Below are positions 35,154 to 44,611 of a stretch of 64,000 nt of DNA, one piece after another. This stretch comes from Blastococcus litoris (GTDB lineage Bacteria > Actinomycetota > Actinomycetes > Mycobacteriales > Geodermatophilaceae): contig NZ_QCZF01000009.1 of the NCBI RefSeq assembly GCF_003075095.1, forward strand, positions 1 to 64,000. Reading direction: 5' to 3'. The notes below the pieces were generated by a model that saw nothing but the letters and a program-made list of their open reading frames with translations, did not search any database and was not told the DNA's origin. The position numbers and the translations under genes were made by a program. The number at the start of each line of letters is the position of its first letter. Positions within the stretch are counted from its first letter, which is position 1.

Positions 35154-35453
35154 GTGGCTCTCTTCTGGCAGATCGTCTCGTCGGTGCTGCTCGTCTTCCT
35201 CGTCCTGCTGTTCGCGCGGTTCGTCGTCGACTGGGTGATGGTGCTGGCGCGCAGCTGGCGTCCCTCGGGCATCGTCGCCGCGGGTCTCGAGGTCGTCTAC
35301 TCGACCACCGATCCGCCGCTGAAGGCGGTGCGCCGGGTCATCCCGCCCCTGAACCTGGGGTCCATCAGACTGGACCTCGGGTTTATGGTGCTGTTGATCG
35401 CCGTGTTGTTCCTCCGTGGCCTCACGACCTCACTCGCCGCCGCAGCCGCGTGA
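35154..35453 (+). CDS. YggT-family membrane protein
   Basis: 99 residues from GTG 35154. Two hydrophobic stretches (about residues 4-27 and 74-95) flank LARSWRPSGIVAAGLEVVYSTTDPPLKAVRRVIPPLN, in which the TDPPLK-RR-IPP pattern is the YggT hallmark. The position between sepF and divIVA is conserved in actinobacteria. The role is not established; osmotic and division-related functions have been proposed for relatives. Confidence 0.92.
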   Translation: MALFWQIVSSVLLVFLVLLFARFVVDWVMVLARSWRPSGIVAAGLEVVYSTTDPPLKAVRRVIPPLNLGSIRLDLGFMVLLIAVLFLRGLTTSLAAAAA

Positions 35454-35553
35454 CTCCTGAACCCATCCGGGCCAGGGCCGTGGAACGGGCGGCGCCCGCC
35501 GCCGCTCGTCCGAGAACGTCCCTGTTCCCGCCGTCCGACCCGAGGTGACCCCG

Positions 35554-36276
35554 ATGCCACTCACGCCTGCCGACGTGCACAACGTCGTCTTCAAGAAGCC
35601 GCCCATCGGCAAGCGGGGCTACGACGAGGACGAGGTCGACGCCTTCCTCGACGTCGTGGAAGCCGAGCTCGCCCGCCTCATCGAGGAGAACAACGAGCTG
35701 CGTGCGGCGGTCGGCCGCGGCGGGGCCCGCGCCGAGGAGGCCCCGGTCCCGGCGCCCGCGCCGGTCGCCGCGCCCCCGCCGCCGGTCCAGCAGCCGCGCG
35801 AGGACGACAGCGCCCGCGCCTCCCGCATGCTGGCGCTGGCCACCGAGACGGCCGACCGGTACGTCAACGAGGCCAAGGCGCAGGCCGAGCAGATGCTCAC
35901 CGGCGCCAAGACCAACAGCGAGCGGCTCATGACCGATGCGCGCGCCAAGAGCGAGCAGATGGTCACCGAGGCCAAGCAGCGGGCCGAGTCCATGGTCGGC
36001 GAGGCGCGCACCCGCGCCGAGACCATGGAGCGCGAGGCGCGGGCCAAGGCCGCGGCTCTCGACCAGGACGCCGAGCGCCGGCACGTCGAGGTCATGGGCA
36101 GCCTCGAGGAGAAGCGCAGCAGTCTGGAGCGCAAGATCGAGGAGCTGCGGACCTTCGAGCGCGAGTACCGCACCCGCCTGCGGTCCTACCTCGAGTCGCA
36201 CCTGCGCGACCTCGACAGCCGCGGCTCCGCCGAGCCGGCGGCAGCGGGCCGGCAGAACCAGCACGCTCCCGCCTGA
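35554..36276 (+). CDS. divIVA: DivIVA/Wag31 polar growth and septation protein
   Basis: 240 residues from ATG 35554 (GAGGTGA upstream; GTG 35545 is an alternative). [36 protein letters not shown] is the N-terminal membrane-curvature-sensing domain. A Pro/Ala-rich linker and a long coiled coil with heptads ([18 protein letters not shown] onward to about residue 225) follow. It organises polar cell-wall growth in actinobacteria. A strong terminator closes the division cluster directly after it. Confidence 0.95.
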   Translation: MPLTPADVHNVVFKKPPIGKRGYDEDEVDAFLDVVEAELARLIEENNELRAAVGRGGARAEEAPVPAPAPVAAPPPPVQQPREDDSARASRMLALATETADRYVNEAKAQAEQMLTGAKTNSERLMTDARAKSEQMVTEAKQRAESMVGEARTRAETMEREARAKAAALDQDAERRHVEVMGSLEEKRSSLERKIEELRTFEREYRTRLRSYLESHLRDLDSRGSAEPAAAGRQNQHAPA

Positions 36277-36290
36277 CGCGACGCACCACC

Positions 36291-36325
36291 GACAGGGCCC
36301 CCGGACACCGTCCGGGGGCCCTGTC
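36291..36325 (+). terminator. Strong terminator after divIVA
   Basis: GACAGGGCCCCCGGAC pairs with GTCCGGGGGCCCTGTC (16-bp perfect stem, ACC loop), starting 14 bases after the divIVA stop. It has no T tract, as is usual at this GC content. Confidence 0.85.
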
Positions 36326-36358
36326 GCGTGCCGAGGGGTGGACGACCGCGATCCGCCC

Positions 36359-36364
36359 TACAGT
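36359..36364 (+). promoter_or_regulatory. Putative -10 element (TACAGT) of a leaderless promoter
   Basis: TACAGT lies 7 bases before GTG 36372, with no Shine-Dalgarno between them. Confidence 0.5.
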
Positions 36365-36371
36365 CGCACCC

Positions 36372-36938
36372 GTGATCTTGGCTGCCGGCCTGCTCGTGCT
36401 CGCGGGCCTCGGGCTCTTCGTCGGAGGCGTGCTCACCGGGGTGACCGCGCTCTACTGGGGCTGCGTCGCCGCCTGCGTGGTGGCGGCGGTGCTGCTGCTC
36501 CTCGCCCGGCGGCAGATCGCCACCGCCCCGGCGAAGGCGCCCGCAGCCCCCGGGCCGCCGCCGGCCGAGCGCACGACGGCCGGCACGACGACGGCGCCCG
36601 CGGCGGACGAGGGCGAGACCGCGGGAGCGGCAGCCGGGGCCACGGCCGCGTCGGCGGCCGAGACCGCGGTCGAGGAGCCGGTCGCCGAGGCCGGGGACCC
36701 GCCGGTCGAGGAGGTGGAGGTCACCGACCTGCTCATCGTGGTCGACCTCAAGGACGAGGTGCTCGTGGTCGACGAGCACCCGCGCTACCACCTGGCCGGC
36801 TGCCGCTACCTGGCCGGGCACACACCCATCCCGCTGCCGCTGGACGAGGCGCGGACCGACGGCTTCACGCCGTGCGCCGTCTGCGCGCCCGACCGCAACC
36901 TCGCCCAGCGGGCGCGCGATGCGAAGGCGGCGGGTTAG
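36372..36938 (+). CDS. Membrane protein with C-terminal His/Cys zinc-binding-like module
   Basis: 188 residues from GTG 36372. Two tight membrane helices (about 2-22 and 25-46) are followed by an Ala/Glu/Thr-rich linker. The last 55 residues hold HPRYHLAGCRYLAGHTPIP and GFTPCAVCAPDR. The spacing H-x3-H-x3-C...C-x2-C resembles the small module found after some nucleases and in DNA- or wall-associated proteins, likely binding Zn (inference). A family name is not certain. The gene is conserved-looking next to divIVA and converges on ileS, overlapping its stop by 4 bp. Confidence 0.7.
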   Translation: MILAAGLLVLAGLGLFVGGVLTGVTALYWGCVAACVVAAVLLLLARRQIATAPAKAPAAPGPPPAERTTAGTTTAPAADEGETAGAAAGATAASAAETAVEEPVAEAGDPPVEEVEVTDLLIVVDLKDEVLVVDEHPRYHLAGCRYLAGHTPIPLPLDEARTDGFTPCAVCAPDRNLAQRARDAKAAG

Positions 36939-39900
36939 CTCCGCGCCACCCAGAAGCGCAGGCCCTCGGGGCCGTCGAACCCGGCACCCTCGCCGGCGGT
37001 GCCCGCGTGGACCGCGGAGGCGAGCACCTCCCCGGCGACCTGGTCGCCGTGCTCGGTGAGCGCCGTGCGGATCCGAGCTGCGCCGTCGCCGTCGGCGGTC
37101 CACCAGAGCGCGATCCGGTCGCTGACCTCCAGGCCGCTGGACTTGCGCGCCTCCTGCACCAGCCGGACCACCTCGCGGACCAGGCCGGCGCGCTCGAGCT
37201 CCGGGGTCAGCGTGAGGTCCAGGGCCACGGTGAGCCCACCGCCGCTGGCGACCGTCCAGCCCTCCCGTGGCGTCTCGGTGACGACCAGGTCGCCCTCCTC
37301 CAGCGCCACCCGCGTCCCGTCGACCTCGACCGCGGCGGTACCGGCGCGGTAGGCGGCGGTCAGCTCCGCGGCGTCGGCCGCCGCGACCGCCGTGGCCACC
37401 GCCTGCACCTGCTTGCCCAGCCGGCGGCCCACGGCGCGGAAGTCCACCTTGAGGCTGACGTCGACCAGCTCGCCGACCGCCGACAGCTCCGCGAGCTCGG
37501 CCACGTTCAGCTCGTCGGCCACCTCGGCGACGAGGTCGCGGGGCAGCGACGTCCAGCCGGGCGCCGCCACGACGGCGCGGGCCAGCGGCTGGCGCGTGCG
37601 CACCTTGGCCGAGGTGCGCGCGGACCGGCCCAGCTCGACGAGCCGGCGGACCAGGTCGACCTGCGCCACCAGGGCGTCGTCCCGGGCCCCGGTGTCCACC
37701 TGCGGCCACGCGGCCAGGTGCACGGAGTCCGGCGCGCCCGCGGCGAGGCCCGGGAGCACCGCGCGCGTCCAGACCTCCTCCGTGACGAACGGGGTGAACG
37801 GCGCCATGAGGCGGGTCAGCCCGTCGAGCACCTCGTGCAGGGTGCCCAGCGCGGCCGGGTCGCCGTCCCAGAACCGGCGCCGCGACCGGCGGACGTACCA
37901 GTTGGACAGGTCGTCGACGAACTGCGCGATGAGCCGCCCGGCGCCCTGGGTGTCGAAGTCCTCCAGCGCGGTCGTGACGCCGTCGGTGACCGCCGCCAGC
38001 TCGGCCAGGGCCCACCGGTCCAGCAGCGGCCGCTCGGCGGCCGGCGGGGCCGGGGAGGCCGCCGGGTCCCATGCGTTGGCCGACGCGTACAGGGTGAAGA
38101 AGCTCGCGGTGTTCCAGTAGGTGAGCAGCACCTTCCGGACGACCTCGGACAGCGTCTCGTGCCCGACCCGGCGCGCCGACCACGGCGAGCCGCCGGCCAG
38201 CATGAACCAGCGGACGGCGTCGGCGCCGTGCCGGTCCATCAGCGGGATCGGCTCGAGGATGTTGCCCAGGTGCTTGCTCATCTTGCGGCCGTCCTCGGCG
38301 AGGATGTGGCCGAGGCACAGCACGTTCTCGTACGAGCTCTTCTCGAACACGAGGGTGCCGACCGCCATCAGCGTGTAGAACCAGCCGCGGGTCTGGTCGA
38401 TCGCCTCGGCGATGAACTGCGCGGGGTAGCTCGCCTCGAACTCCGCCCGGTTGCGGTGCGGCGCGCCCCACTGGGCGAAGGGCATGGAGCCGGAGTCGTA
38501 CCAGGCGTCGATGACCTGGCGGACCCGCCGGAACGTGCCCTCCTCGCCGGGCAGCGTGAAGGTGACGTCGTCGATGAACGGCCGGTGCGGGTCGACGTCG
38601 GACAGGTCGCGGCCGGTCAGCTCGGAGAGCTCGGCCAGCGACCCGACGGCGACCAGCCGCTGCGGGTCCGCGTCGTTGCGCCAGATCGGCAGCGGGGTGC
38701 CCCAGTAGCGGTCGCGGGACAGCGCCCAGTCCACGTTGTTGTGCAGCCAGTCGCCGTAGCGGCCGGTCTTGATGCTCTCCGGGTACCAGTTGGTCTTCTC
38801 GTTCTCGGCGAGCAGCTGGTCCTTGATCTGGCTCGTCCGGATGTACCAGGACGGCTGCGCGTAGTACATGAGCGGCGTGTGGCAGCGCCAGCAGTGCGGG
38901 TAGCTGTGCTCGTACCGCAGCTCCCGGAAGAGGACGCCACGGTTCTCCAGGTCCTCGACGAGGGCGGCGTCGGCCGCCTTGAAGAAGTGCCCGCCGACCA
39001 GCGGGACCTCGGGCAGGAAGTGCCCGGACGGGTCGATCGGGTTGACCACGGGCAGCCCGTAGCCCCGGCAGACCGCGAGGTCCTCGGCGCCGAACGCGGG
39101 GGACTGGTGCACCAGCCCCGTGCCGTCGTCGGTGGTGACGTAGTCGGCGAGGACGACGTAGTGGGCGTCTCCCTCGGGGAACTCCACCAGCTCGAAGGGC
39201 CGCTGGTAGTGCACCCGCTCCCAGTCGCGGCCGGTCGTGCGCGCCAGCACCTCGGCGTCCTCACCGAGGACGGCGGTCAGCAGCGGCTCGGCGACGACGA
39301 ACGTCCCCGCGTCGGTCCGCGCCACCAGGTAGGTGACGTCGGGGTGCACGGCGACCGCGGTGTTGGACGGCAGCGTCCAGGGCGTCGTCGTCCAGACCAG
39401 CAGGTCGGCCTTGCCGGCCCACTCGCCGTCGGTGACCGGGAGCCGGACGTAGACCGACGGGTCGGTCAGCGTCTCGTAGCCCTGGGCGACCTCGTGGTCG
39501 GACAGGCCCGTCCCGCAGCGCGGGCAGTAGGGCGCGACGCGGTGGTCCTCGACGAGCAGCCCCTTCTCGAAGATCTGCTTGAGCGACCACCAGACGCTCT
39601 CGATGTAGGCCGGGTCCATGGTCCAGTAGGCCGTGGACATGTCCACCCAGTAGCCCATGCGCCGGGTGAGGTCGGAGAACGCGTCCACGTGCCGCTCGAC
39701 CGACTCGCGGCACCGGGCGTTGAACTCGGCGATGCCGTACCGCTCGATGTCGGGCTTCCCGGCGAACCCGAGCTCCTGCTCGACGGCGATCTCGACCGGC
39801 AGGCCGTGGCAGTCCCAGCCCGCGCGGCGCGGCACGTGGTAGCCCTGCATCGTCTTGAAGCGGGGGAAGACGTCCTTGAAGGCGCGCGCCTCGATGTGGT

Positions 39901-40093
39901 GGGTGCCGGGACGGCCGTTGGCGGTGGGCGGCCCCTCGTAGAAGACCCACTGCGGCTTGCCCGCGGACGCCTCGAGCGTCCGGTCGAAGACCTTGCCCTC
40001 CTCCCAGCGCTGCAGGATCCGCTGCTCCACGGCCGGCAGGTCGACCTGCGGGGGGAGCGCGGCGAAGGGACCGGCGGGGGAGGGAGAACTCAC
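36935..40093 (-). CDS. ileS: Isoleucyl-tRNA synthetase IleRS
   Basis: 1052 residues from GTG 40093. The ATP motif is PPTANGRPGTHHIEARAFKD; its GTHH replaces HIGH as in the eukaryote-like bacterial IleRS subclass. KMSK is present in DGRKMSKHLGN. The editing domain (LLVWTTTPWTLPSNTAVAV) and Cys pairs CPRCG and CWRCHTPL are visible. It charges tRNA-Ile. That subclass is often less sensitive to mupirocin (family knowledge, inference here). It is on the opposite strand from divIVA and lspA. No T-box leader is recognisable in the short upstream region. Confidence 0.97.
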   Translation of the reverse strand: MSSPSPAGPFAALPPQVDLPAVEQRILQRWEEGKVFDRTLEASAGKPQWVFYEGPPTANGRPGTHHIEARAFKDVFPRFKTMQGYHVPRRAGWDCHGLPVEIAVEQELGFAGKPDIERYGIAEFNARCRESVERHVDAFSDLTRRMGYWVDMSTAYWTMDPAYIESVWWSLKQIFEKGLLVEDHRVAPYCPRCGTGLSDHEVAQGYETLTDPSVYVRLPVTDGEWAGKADLLVWTTTPWTLPSNTAVAVHPDVTYLVARTDAGTFVVAEPLLTAVLGEDAEVLARTTGRDWERVHYQRPFELVEFPEGDAHYVVLADYVTTDDGTGLVHQSPAFGAEDLAVCRGYGLPVVNPIDPSGHFLPEVPLVGGHFFKAADAALVEDLENRGVLFRELRYEHSYPHCWRCHTPLMYYAQPSWYIRTSQIKDQLLAENEKTNWYPESIKTGRYGDWLHNNVDWALSRDRYWGTPLPIWRNDADPQRLVAVGSLAELSELTGRDLSDVDPHRPFIDDVTFTLPGEEGTFRRVRQVIDAWYDSGSMPFAQWGAPHRNRAEFEASYPAQFIAEAIDQTRGWFYTLMAVGTLVFEKSSYENVLCLGHILAEDGRKMSKHLGNILEPIPLMDRHGADAVRWFMLAGGSPWSARRVGHETLSEVVRKVLLTYWNTASFFTLYASANAWDPAASPAPPAAERPLLDRWALAELAAVTDGVTTALEDFDTQGAGRLIAQFVDDLSNWYVRRSRRRFWDGDPAALGTLHEVLDGLTRLMAPFTPFVTEEVWTRAVLPGLAAGAPDSVHLAAWPQVDTGARDDALVAQVDLVRRLVELGRSARTSAKVRTRQPLARAVVAAPGWTSLPRDLVAEVADELNVAELAELSAVGELVDVSLKVDFRAVGRRLGKQVQAVATAVAAADAAELTAAYRAGTAAVEVDGTRVALEEGDLVVTETPREGWTVASGGGLTVALDLTLTPELERAGLVREVVRLVQEARKSSGLEVSDRIALWWTADGDGAARIRTALTEHGDQVAGEVLASAVHAGTAGEGAGFDGPEGLRFWVARS

Positions 40094-40206
40094 GCCACCA
40101 TTCTCCCCGACCCGCCAAACCGGTTGCGGGCGCGTCCGGATGCGGGCCCGTCGGGGAACGGGTGGGGCGCACCCGTACGGGACACTGTCGCCGTGGACGG
40201 TGCCTG

Positions 40207-41718
40207 GTGAACACCACAGTCACCGTCGCCCTCGCCGTCGGGGCGCTCGTCGTGCTCGTCGCCGCGGTCGCGTTGCGACTGGCCGACCGCGTCGGACTGC
40301 CCAGCCTCCTGCTGTACCTCGCGCTCGGCCTGGCGCTGGGCGAGAGCGGCCTGGGGGTGCAGTTCGAGGACGCCGAGCTGACCCAGACCCTCGGCGTCGC
40401 CGCGCTCGTGATCATCCTGGCCGAGGGCGGGCTGACCACCCGCTGGGCGGACGTGCGCCGGGCGATCGGGCCCGGGATCTCCCTCGCGACCGTCGGGGTC
40501 GTGGTCAGCGTGGCCGTCACGGCGTCGGTCACCGTCGCCCTGCTCGACGTGTCGTGGGGATTCGCGCTGCTGCTCGCCGCCGTCCTCAGCTCGACCGACG
40601 CCGCCGCCGTCTTCGCGGCCCTGCGCCGGCTGCCGCTGCCCCGCCGCCTCGCCGCCTCCATCGAGGCGGAGAGCGGCCTCAACGACGCCCCCGCCATCCT
40701 GCTGGTCACCGCGATCGCCGCGGAGCTCACCGAGGCCGCCGAGCACGCCTGGTGGCTGATCGCGCTCGAGGTCGTCGCCGAGCTGGCCGGCGGCGCGGCG
40801 ATCGGCGTCCTCATCGGTGTCGCCGGCGCAGAGCTGCTCCGCCGGGTCGCGCTCCCGCTGGCCGGCTTCTACCCGCTGGCCATGCTCGCCCTCTGCGTCC
40901 TGGCCTTCGCCACGGCGTCGCTCCTGCACACCTCCGGCTTCGTCGCCGTCTACCTGTGCGGGGTGGTCCTCGGCAACGCCGCGCTCCCGCACCGGTCGGC
41001 CAGCATCGGGTTCGCCGAGGGCATGGCGTCGCTGGCGCAGATCGGGCTGTTCGTGCTGCTGGGTCTGCTGGCGTCGCCGGAGCGGCTGCTCGGCGCGCTG
41101 GGGCCGGCGCTCGTGGTCGGCGGCGTGCTGCTGCTGGTCGCCCGCCCGATGTCGGTGGTGGTCAGCCTGCTGTGGTTCCGCATGCCCTGGGCGCAGCAGG
41201 CGTTCGTGTCCTGGGCGGGGCTGCGGGGGGCGGTCCCCATCGTGCTGGCCACCTTCCCGCTCACCCTCGACGTCCCGGGCGCCACGGTCATCTTCGACAC
41301 CGTCTTCGTGCTGGTCGTCGTCTTCACGCTGGTCCAGGGGTGGTCCCTGCCCTGGGTGGCCCGCCGGCTGCGCATCGCCGCACCGGTCACCCCGCGCGAC
41401 GTCGAGGTCGAGTCGGCGCCGCTGGAGGAGCTGGAGGCCGACCTGATGCAGCTGACGGTGCCGCCGGGGTCGCGGCTGCACGGCGTCTACCTGCCCGAGC
41501 TGCGCCTCCCCGAGGACGCCGCCGTCGTCCTCATCGTCCGCGAGGGCCGCTCGTTCGTGCCCGACCCGTCCACCCGGCTGATGCGCGGGGACCAGGCGCT
41601 CCTGGTGTCGGCCCGGCGCTCCCGCCCCGAGGCGGAGCGGCGGCTGCGCGCGGTCAGCCGGGCCGGTCGGCTGGCCACCTGGCGCGGTGAGGACGGCCGC
41701 GCGACGGGGGCCGACTGA
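40207..41718 (+). CDS. NhaP/CvrA-type K+(Na+)/H+ antiporter with C-terminal RCK_C domain
   Basis: 503 residues from GTG 40207 (GTG 40162 is an in-frame alternative that would add 15 basic residues). About twelve membrane helices carry CPA1-type motifs: LSSTDAAAVFAALR, IEAESGLNDAPAILLV (ion-binding Asn-Asp) and AWAGLRGAVPIVLA-like SWAGLRGAVPI. From about residue 405 a cytosolic TrkA-C/RCK_C domain (VPPGSRLHGVYLPELRLPEDAAVVLIVREG) may sense nucleotides or ions. It is divergent from ileS and ends at a large hairpin. Confidence 0.9.
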   Translation: MNTTVTVALAVGALVVLVAAVALRLADRVGLPSLLLYLALGLALGESGLGVQFEDAELTQTLGVAALVIILAEGGLTTRWADVRRAIGPGISLATVGVVVSVAVTASVTVALLDVSWGFALLLAAVLSSTDAAAVFAALRRLPLPRRLAASIEAESGLNDAPAILLVTAIAAELTEAAEHAWWLIALEVVAELAGGAAIGVLIGVAGAELLRRVALPLAGFYPLAMLALCVLAFATASLLHTSGFVAVYLCGVVLGNAALPHRSASIGFAEGMASLAQIGLFVLLGLLASPERLLGALGPALVVGGVLLLVARPMSVVVSLLWFRMPWAQQAFVSWAGLRGAVPIVLATFPLTLDVPGATVIFDTVFVLVVVFTLVQGWSLPWVARRLRIAAPVTPRDVEVESAPLEELEADLMQLTVPPGSRLHGVYLPELRLPEDAAVVLIVREGRSFVPDPSTRLMRGDQALLVSARRSRPEAERRLRAVSRAGRLATWRGEDGRATGAD

Positions 41719-41726
41719 TCGGAGGA

Positions 41727-41780
41727 CCCTCCTGCAGGGGCCCACCACTCGCGAGCTCGTGGCGGGCCCCTGCAGGAGGG
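41727..41780 (+). terminator. Long inverted repeat terminator after the antiporter gene
   Basis: CCCTCCTGCAGGGGCCC pairs with GGGCCCCTGCAGGAGGG (17 bp). The 20-base interior contains CCAC/GTGG and a CGAGCTCG palindrome, so the structure can extend into one tall hairpin. It starts 9 bases after the stop. Confidence 0.85.
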
Positions 41781-41858
41781 CCGTTCCACCACGTCACCGG
41801 CGTCTCTGGCATCGTGGACGCGGGGTGGACGGCGCCGTCCACGGGTCAGGAGCGCGCC

Positions 41859-43097
41859 ATGCGGTTCCTCTTCCGTCCCCCGGCCGCCGAGGCCACGGGG
41901 CTGCTCAGCCTGCCCTGGGACCGGCCGCTGGCCGAGTGGGACGCAGGCCTGCTCATGGAGGTGCCCCAGCGCGGCATCTCGCGGCACGTCGTCCGCTTCG
42001 CCGCGAGCGGCGGCCACGTCTTCGCGCTCAAGGAGATCAACGAGCGCCTCGCCCGCCACGAGTACGCGCTGCTCGGCGAGTTCGAGGAGGAGGGGCTGCC
42101 GACGGTCTCGGTGCTGGGCATCTGCGTCGACCGGCCCGACGACCAGGAGGCCATCCTGGTCACCCGGTACCTCGAGTACTCGATGTCCTACCGCTGGCTG
42201 TTCTCCAGCCCCCGTGCCGGGCACTCGGCCGAGCGGCTGCTCGACACGATGGTCGAGCTGCTCGTCCGGCTGCACCTGGCCGGCGTCTTCTGGGGCGACT
42301 GCTCGCTGTCCAACACCCTCTTCCGCCCCGACGCCGGCGCGCTGGCGGCCTACCTGGTCGACGCGGAGACCGCCGAGCGCTACCCCACGCTCTCGCCGGG
42401 CCAGCGGGCCTACGACGTCGACCTGGCGCGCGAGCGGGTCGGGGCGGAGCTGCTCGACCTCCAGTTCGGCGGGCTGCTCCCCGAGGGCATCGACCCGATC
42501 GCCACCGCCGAGGGGCTGCCGGCCCGGTACGAGGCGCTCTGGGACGAGGTCACCCACGAGCAGGTCTTCGGCGTCGACGAGCAGCAGTGGCGGATCGCCG
42601 AGCGGCTGCAGCGCCTCAACGACCTGGGGTTCGACGTCGGCGAGGTGGAGCTCATCACCTCGCCGGAGGGGGCCAAGCTGCGCGTGGAGACGCGGGTGGC
42701 CGAGCCCGGCCAGCACCGCCGGGAGCTGCTCCGGCTCACCGGGCTCGAGGTGCAGGAACGCCAGGCGCGCCGGCTGCTCAACGACATCGTCGCCTACCGC
42801 GCCTGGCTGGAGCAGAAGTCCGGGAAGCCGGTCGCGGAGTCCCTGGCGGCCCACCGGTGGCTGGCCGAGGTCTACCAGCCGGTCGTGGAGTCGATCCCGC
42901 CGGAGCTGGCCGGCCGGCTGGCACCGGCCGAGGTGTTCCACGAGGTGCTCGAGCACCGCTGGTTCCTGTCGGAGAAGGCCAAGCGAGACGTGGGGACGGC
43001 GGCGGCCGCCCGGTCCTACGTCGACAACGTCCTGCCGCAGACGCCCAAGGAGGTCACCACGCCGTCGGTGATCGCCGGGCTCACCCCGGACGCCTGA
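41859..43097 (+). CDS. DUF4032 protein with kinase-like (LPS-kinase-type) fold
   Basis: 412 residues from ATG 41859 (CAGGAG upstream). GHVFALKEINERLARHEYALL supplies the VAIK-type Lys and Glu. VFWGDCSLSNTLFRPD resembles the catalytic HGDLSxxN loop, with Asp and Asn present and His replaced by Trp/Gly context. YLVDAETAE is in the DFG position. An all-helical C-terminal DUF4032 region follows. The architecture suggests an atypical kinase of unknown substrate. It sits just upstream of the sugar importer in the same direction; a functional link is possible but not shown. Confidence 0.8.
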   Translation: MRFLFRPPAAEATGLLSLPWDRPLAEWDAGLLMEVPQRGISRHVVRFAASGGHVFALKEINERLARHEYALLGEFEEEGLPTVSVLGICVDRPDDQEAILVTRYLEYSMSYRWLFSSPRAGHSAERLLDTMVELLVRLHLAGVFWGDCSLSNTLFRPDAGALAAYLVDAETAERYPTLSPGQRAYDVDLARERVGAELLDLQFGGLLPEGIDPIATAEGLPARYEALWDEVTHEQVFGVDEQQWRIAERLQRLNDLGFDVGEVELITSPEGAKLRVETRVAEPGQHRRELLRLTGLEVQERQARRLLNDIVAYRAWLEQKSGKPVAESLAAHRWLAEVYQPVVESIPPELAGRLAPAEVFHEVLEHRWFLSEKAKRDVGTAAAARSYVDNVLPQTPKEVTTPSVIAGLTPDA

Positions 43098-43173
43098 GCG
43101 GCGCGACGCGCCGGAGCGACACGCGGGCACGTCTCGGTCAGGTCCCGATCCGGCGGATCCGCATCGCTTCGAA

Positions 43174-43202
43174 TTGACACCCCCTGTGAGCTGCACCACG
43201 CT
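43174..43202 (+). promoter_or_regulatory. Candidate promoter of the sugar-importer operon
   Basis: TTGACA at 43174 is followed after 17 bases by CACGCT, a weak -10, 54 bases before the solute-binding protein start. The surrounding bases TTCGAATTGACA are unusually AT-rich. Confidence 0.4.
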
Positions 43203-43255
43203 CCGAAGATCGCGGTGACCACCCGTCGCTGTCGCGCCAACGGAGGCGATGACCG

Positions 43256-44611
43256 ATGCAGAAACCTGCTGGCCACGGACGACCCAGCCCCGGGTCGACC
43301 ACCCACCGGAGTGCCGGGGGGAGGTCTCGGAGGCGAGGCGTGGCGGGCGCCGCGGTCCTTCTCGTCACCGCGGGGACGCTCGCCGCGTGCGGCGGCGACA
43401 GCGGCGGCGCGTCCTCGCTGACGTGGTACATCAACCCCGACTCCGGCGGACAGGCGGAGATCGCCAGCCGGTGCACCGAGGAGGCCGGCGGCGCGTACAC
43501 GATCAGCACCGCCCAGCTGCCCCGCGAGTCGGCCCAGCAGCGCGAGCAGCTCGTCCGACGGCTGGCCGCCGAGGACGACTCCATCGACCTGATCAGCCTC
43601 GATCCGCCCTACATCCCCGAGTTCGCGCAGGCCGGCTTCCTGGCCCCGGTGCCGGAGGACGTCGCGGAGCGGGTGACCGAGGGCGTCGTCCAGAGCGCCA
43701 TCGACGGGTCCACCTGGAACGACGAGCTGGTGGCCGTCCCGTTCTGGGCCAACACCCAGCTGCTCTGGTACAAGAAGTCGGTCGCCGAGGCGGCCGGGTT
43801 GGACCCGGAGAACGAGCCGGTCACGTGGGACCAGCTCGTGCAGGCCGCCGAGGAGCAGGACACCACGATCGCGGCCCAGGGCATCCGTGCCGAGGCCCTG
43901 ACCGTGTGGCTCAACGCGCTCATCGAGTCGGCGGGCGGTTCCATCATCGAGGAGACCGCCGACGACCCGGCCGACATCCAGCTCGGTCTCGAGTCCGACG
44001 CCGCGGTGGCGGCCGCCGAGGTCATGAAGTCGGTGAGCACCGTGGGCGGGCCCGCCTTCTCGACGGCCGGTGAGGACGCCAACGTCACCGACTTCGAGGA
44101 GGGCGACGCCGCCTTCATGGTGAACTGGCCGTTCGTCTGGGGTCGTGCCCTGGCGGCGGTCGAGGCCGGCACGCTCGACCAGTCGGTCCCCGACGACTAC
44201 GGGTGGGCGCTGTACCCGCGGGTGCTCGAGGACGAGCCGAGCGCGCCCCCCTACGGCGGGATCAACCTCGTCGTCGGGGCCTTCAGCCGGAACGTCGACG
44301 CCGCCTACGAGGCCGCCGAGTGCATCGTCTCGGAGGAGAACCAGGCGTACTACTTCACGACCAACGGCAACCCGGCGTCCAAGGCCTCCGTGTACGACGA
44401 CCCCGAGGTGATCGACGTCTTCCCGCAGGCGCCGGTCATCCGCGAGTCCCTCGAGGCCGCGGCGCCGCGACCGCAGACCGTCTACTACAGCGAGGTCTCC
44501 GGCGCGCTCCAGCGCGAGTACCACCCGGCGAGCTCGATCGATCCGCAGACCGTCGGCACGCAGGCCGCCGACCTGATCACCGCCGTCCTGGCAGGGGAGC
44601 AGCTGCTGTGA
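43256..44611 (+). CDS. LpqY-like sugar ABC transporter solute-binding lipoprotein
   Basis: 451 residues from ATG 43256 (CGGAGG upstream; the nearby ATG 43249 is out of frame). A basic leader and hydrophobic core end in the lipobox LAAC (Cys about 45), so the mature protein is a lipoprotein. TWYINPDSGGQAEIASRC, LPRESAQQREQLVRRLAAED, LISLDPPYIPEFAQAGFL, VPFWANTQLLWYKK and AAFMVNWPFVWGRAL match extracellular sugar-binding proteins, most like mycobacterial LpqY (trehalose). It is followed by two permeases and an ATPase in the lpqY-sugA-sugB-sugC order. Trehalose or a related glucoside is the likely ligand (inference). Confidence 0.9.
   Translation: MQKPAGHGRPSPGSTTHRSAGGRSRRRGVAGAAVLLVTAGTLAACGGDSGGASSLTWYINPDSGGQAEIASRCTEEAGGAYTISTAQLPRESAQQREQLVRRLAAEDDSIDLISLDPPYIPEFAQAGFLAPVPEDVAERVTEGVVQSAIDGSTWNDELVAVPFWANTQLLWYKKSVAEAAGLDPENEPVTWDQLVQAAEEQDTTIAAQGIRAEALTVWLNALIESAGGSIIEETADDPADIQLGLESDAAVAAAEVMKSVSTVGGPAFSTAGEDANVTDFEEGDAAFMVNWPFVWGRALAAVEAGTLDQSVPDDYGWALYPRVLEDEPSAPPYGGINLVVGAFSRNVDAAYEAAECIVSEENQAYYFTTNGNPASKASVYDDPEVIDVFPQAPVIRESLEAAAPRPQTVYYSEVSGALQREYHPASSIDPQTVGTQAADLITAVLAGEQLL

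Noticed and set aside
40094-40206. T-box riboswitch before ileS
   Set aside because: The upstream region is only about 110 bases and lacks the TGGNACCGCG-like bulge and specifier structure.
35936-40210. 1424-codon plus-strand open frame antisense to ileS
   Set aside because: It is Arg/Gly/Val-rich without domains and mirrors the synthetase codons; a GC-bias shadow.
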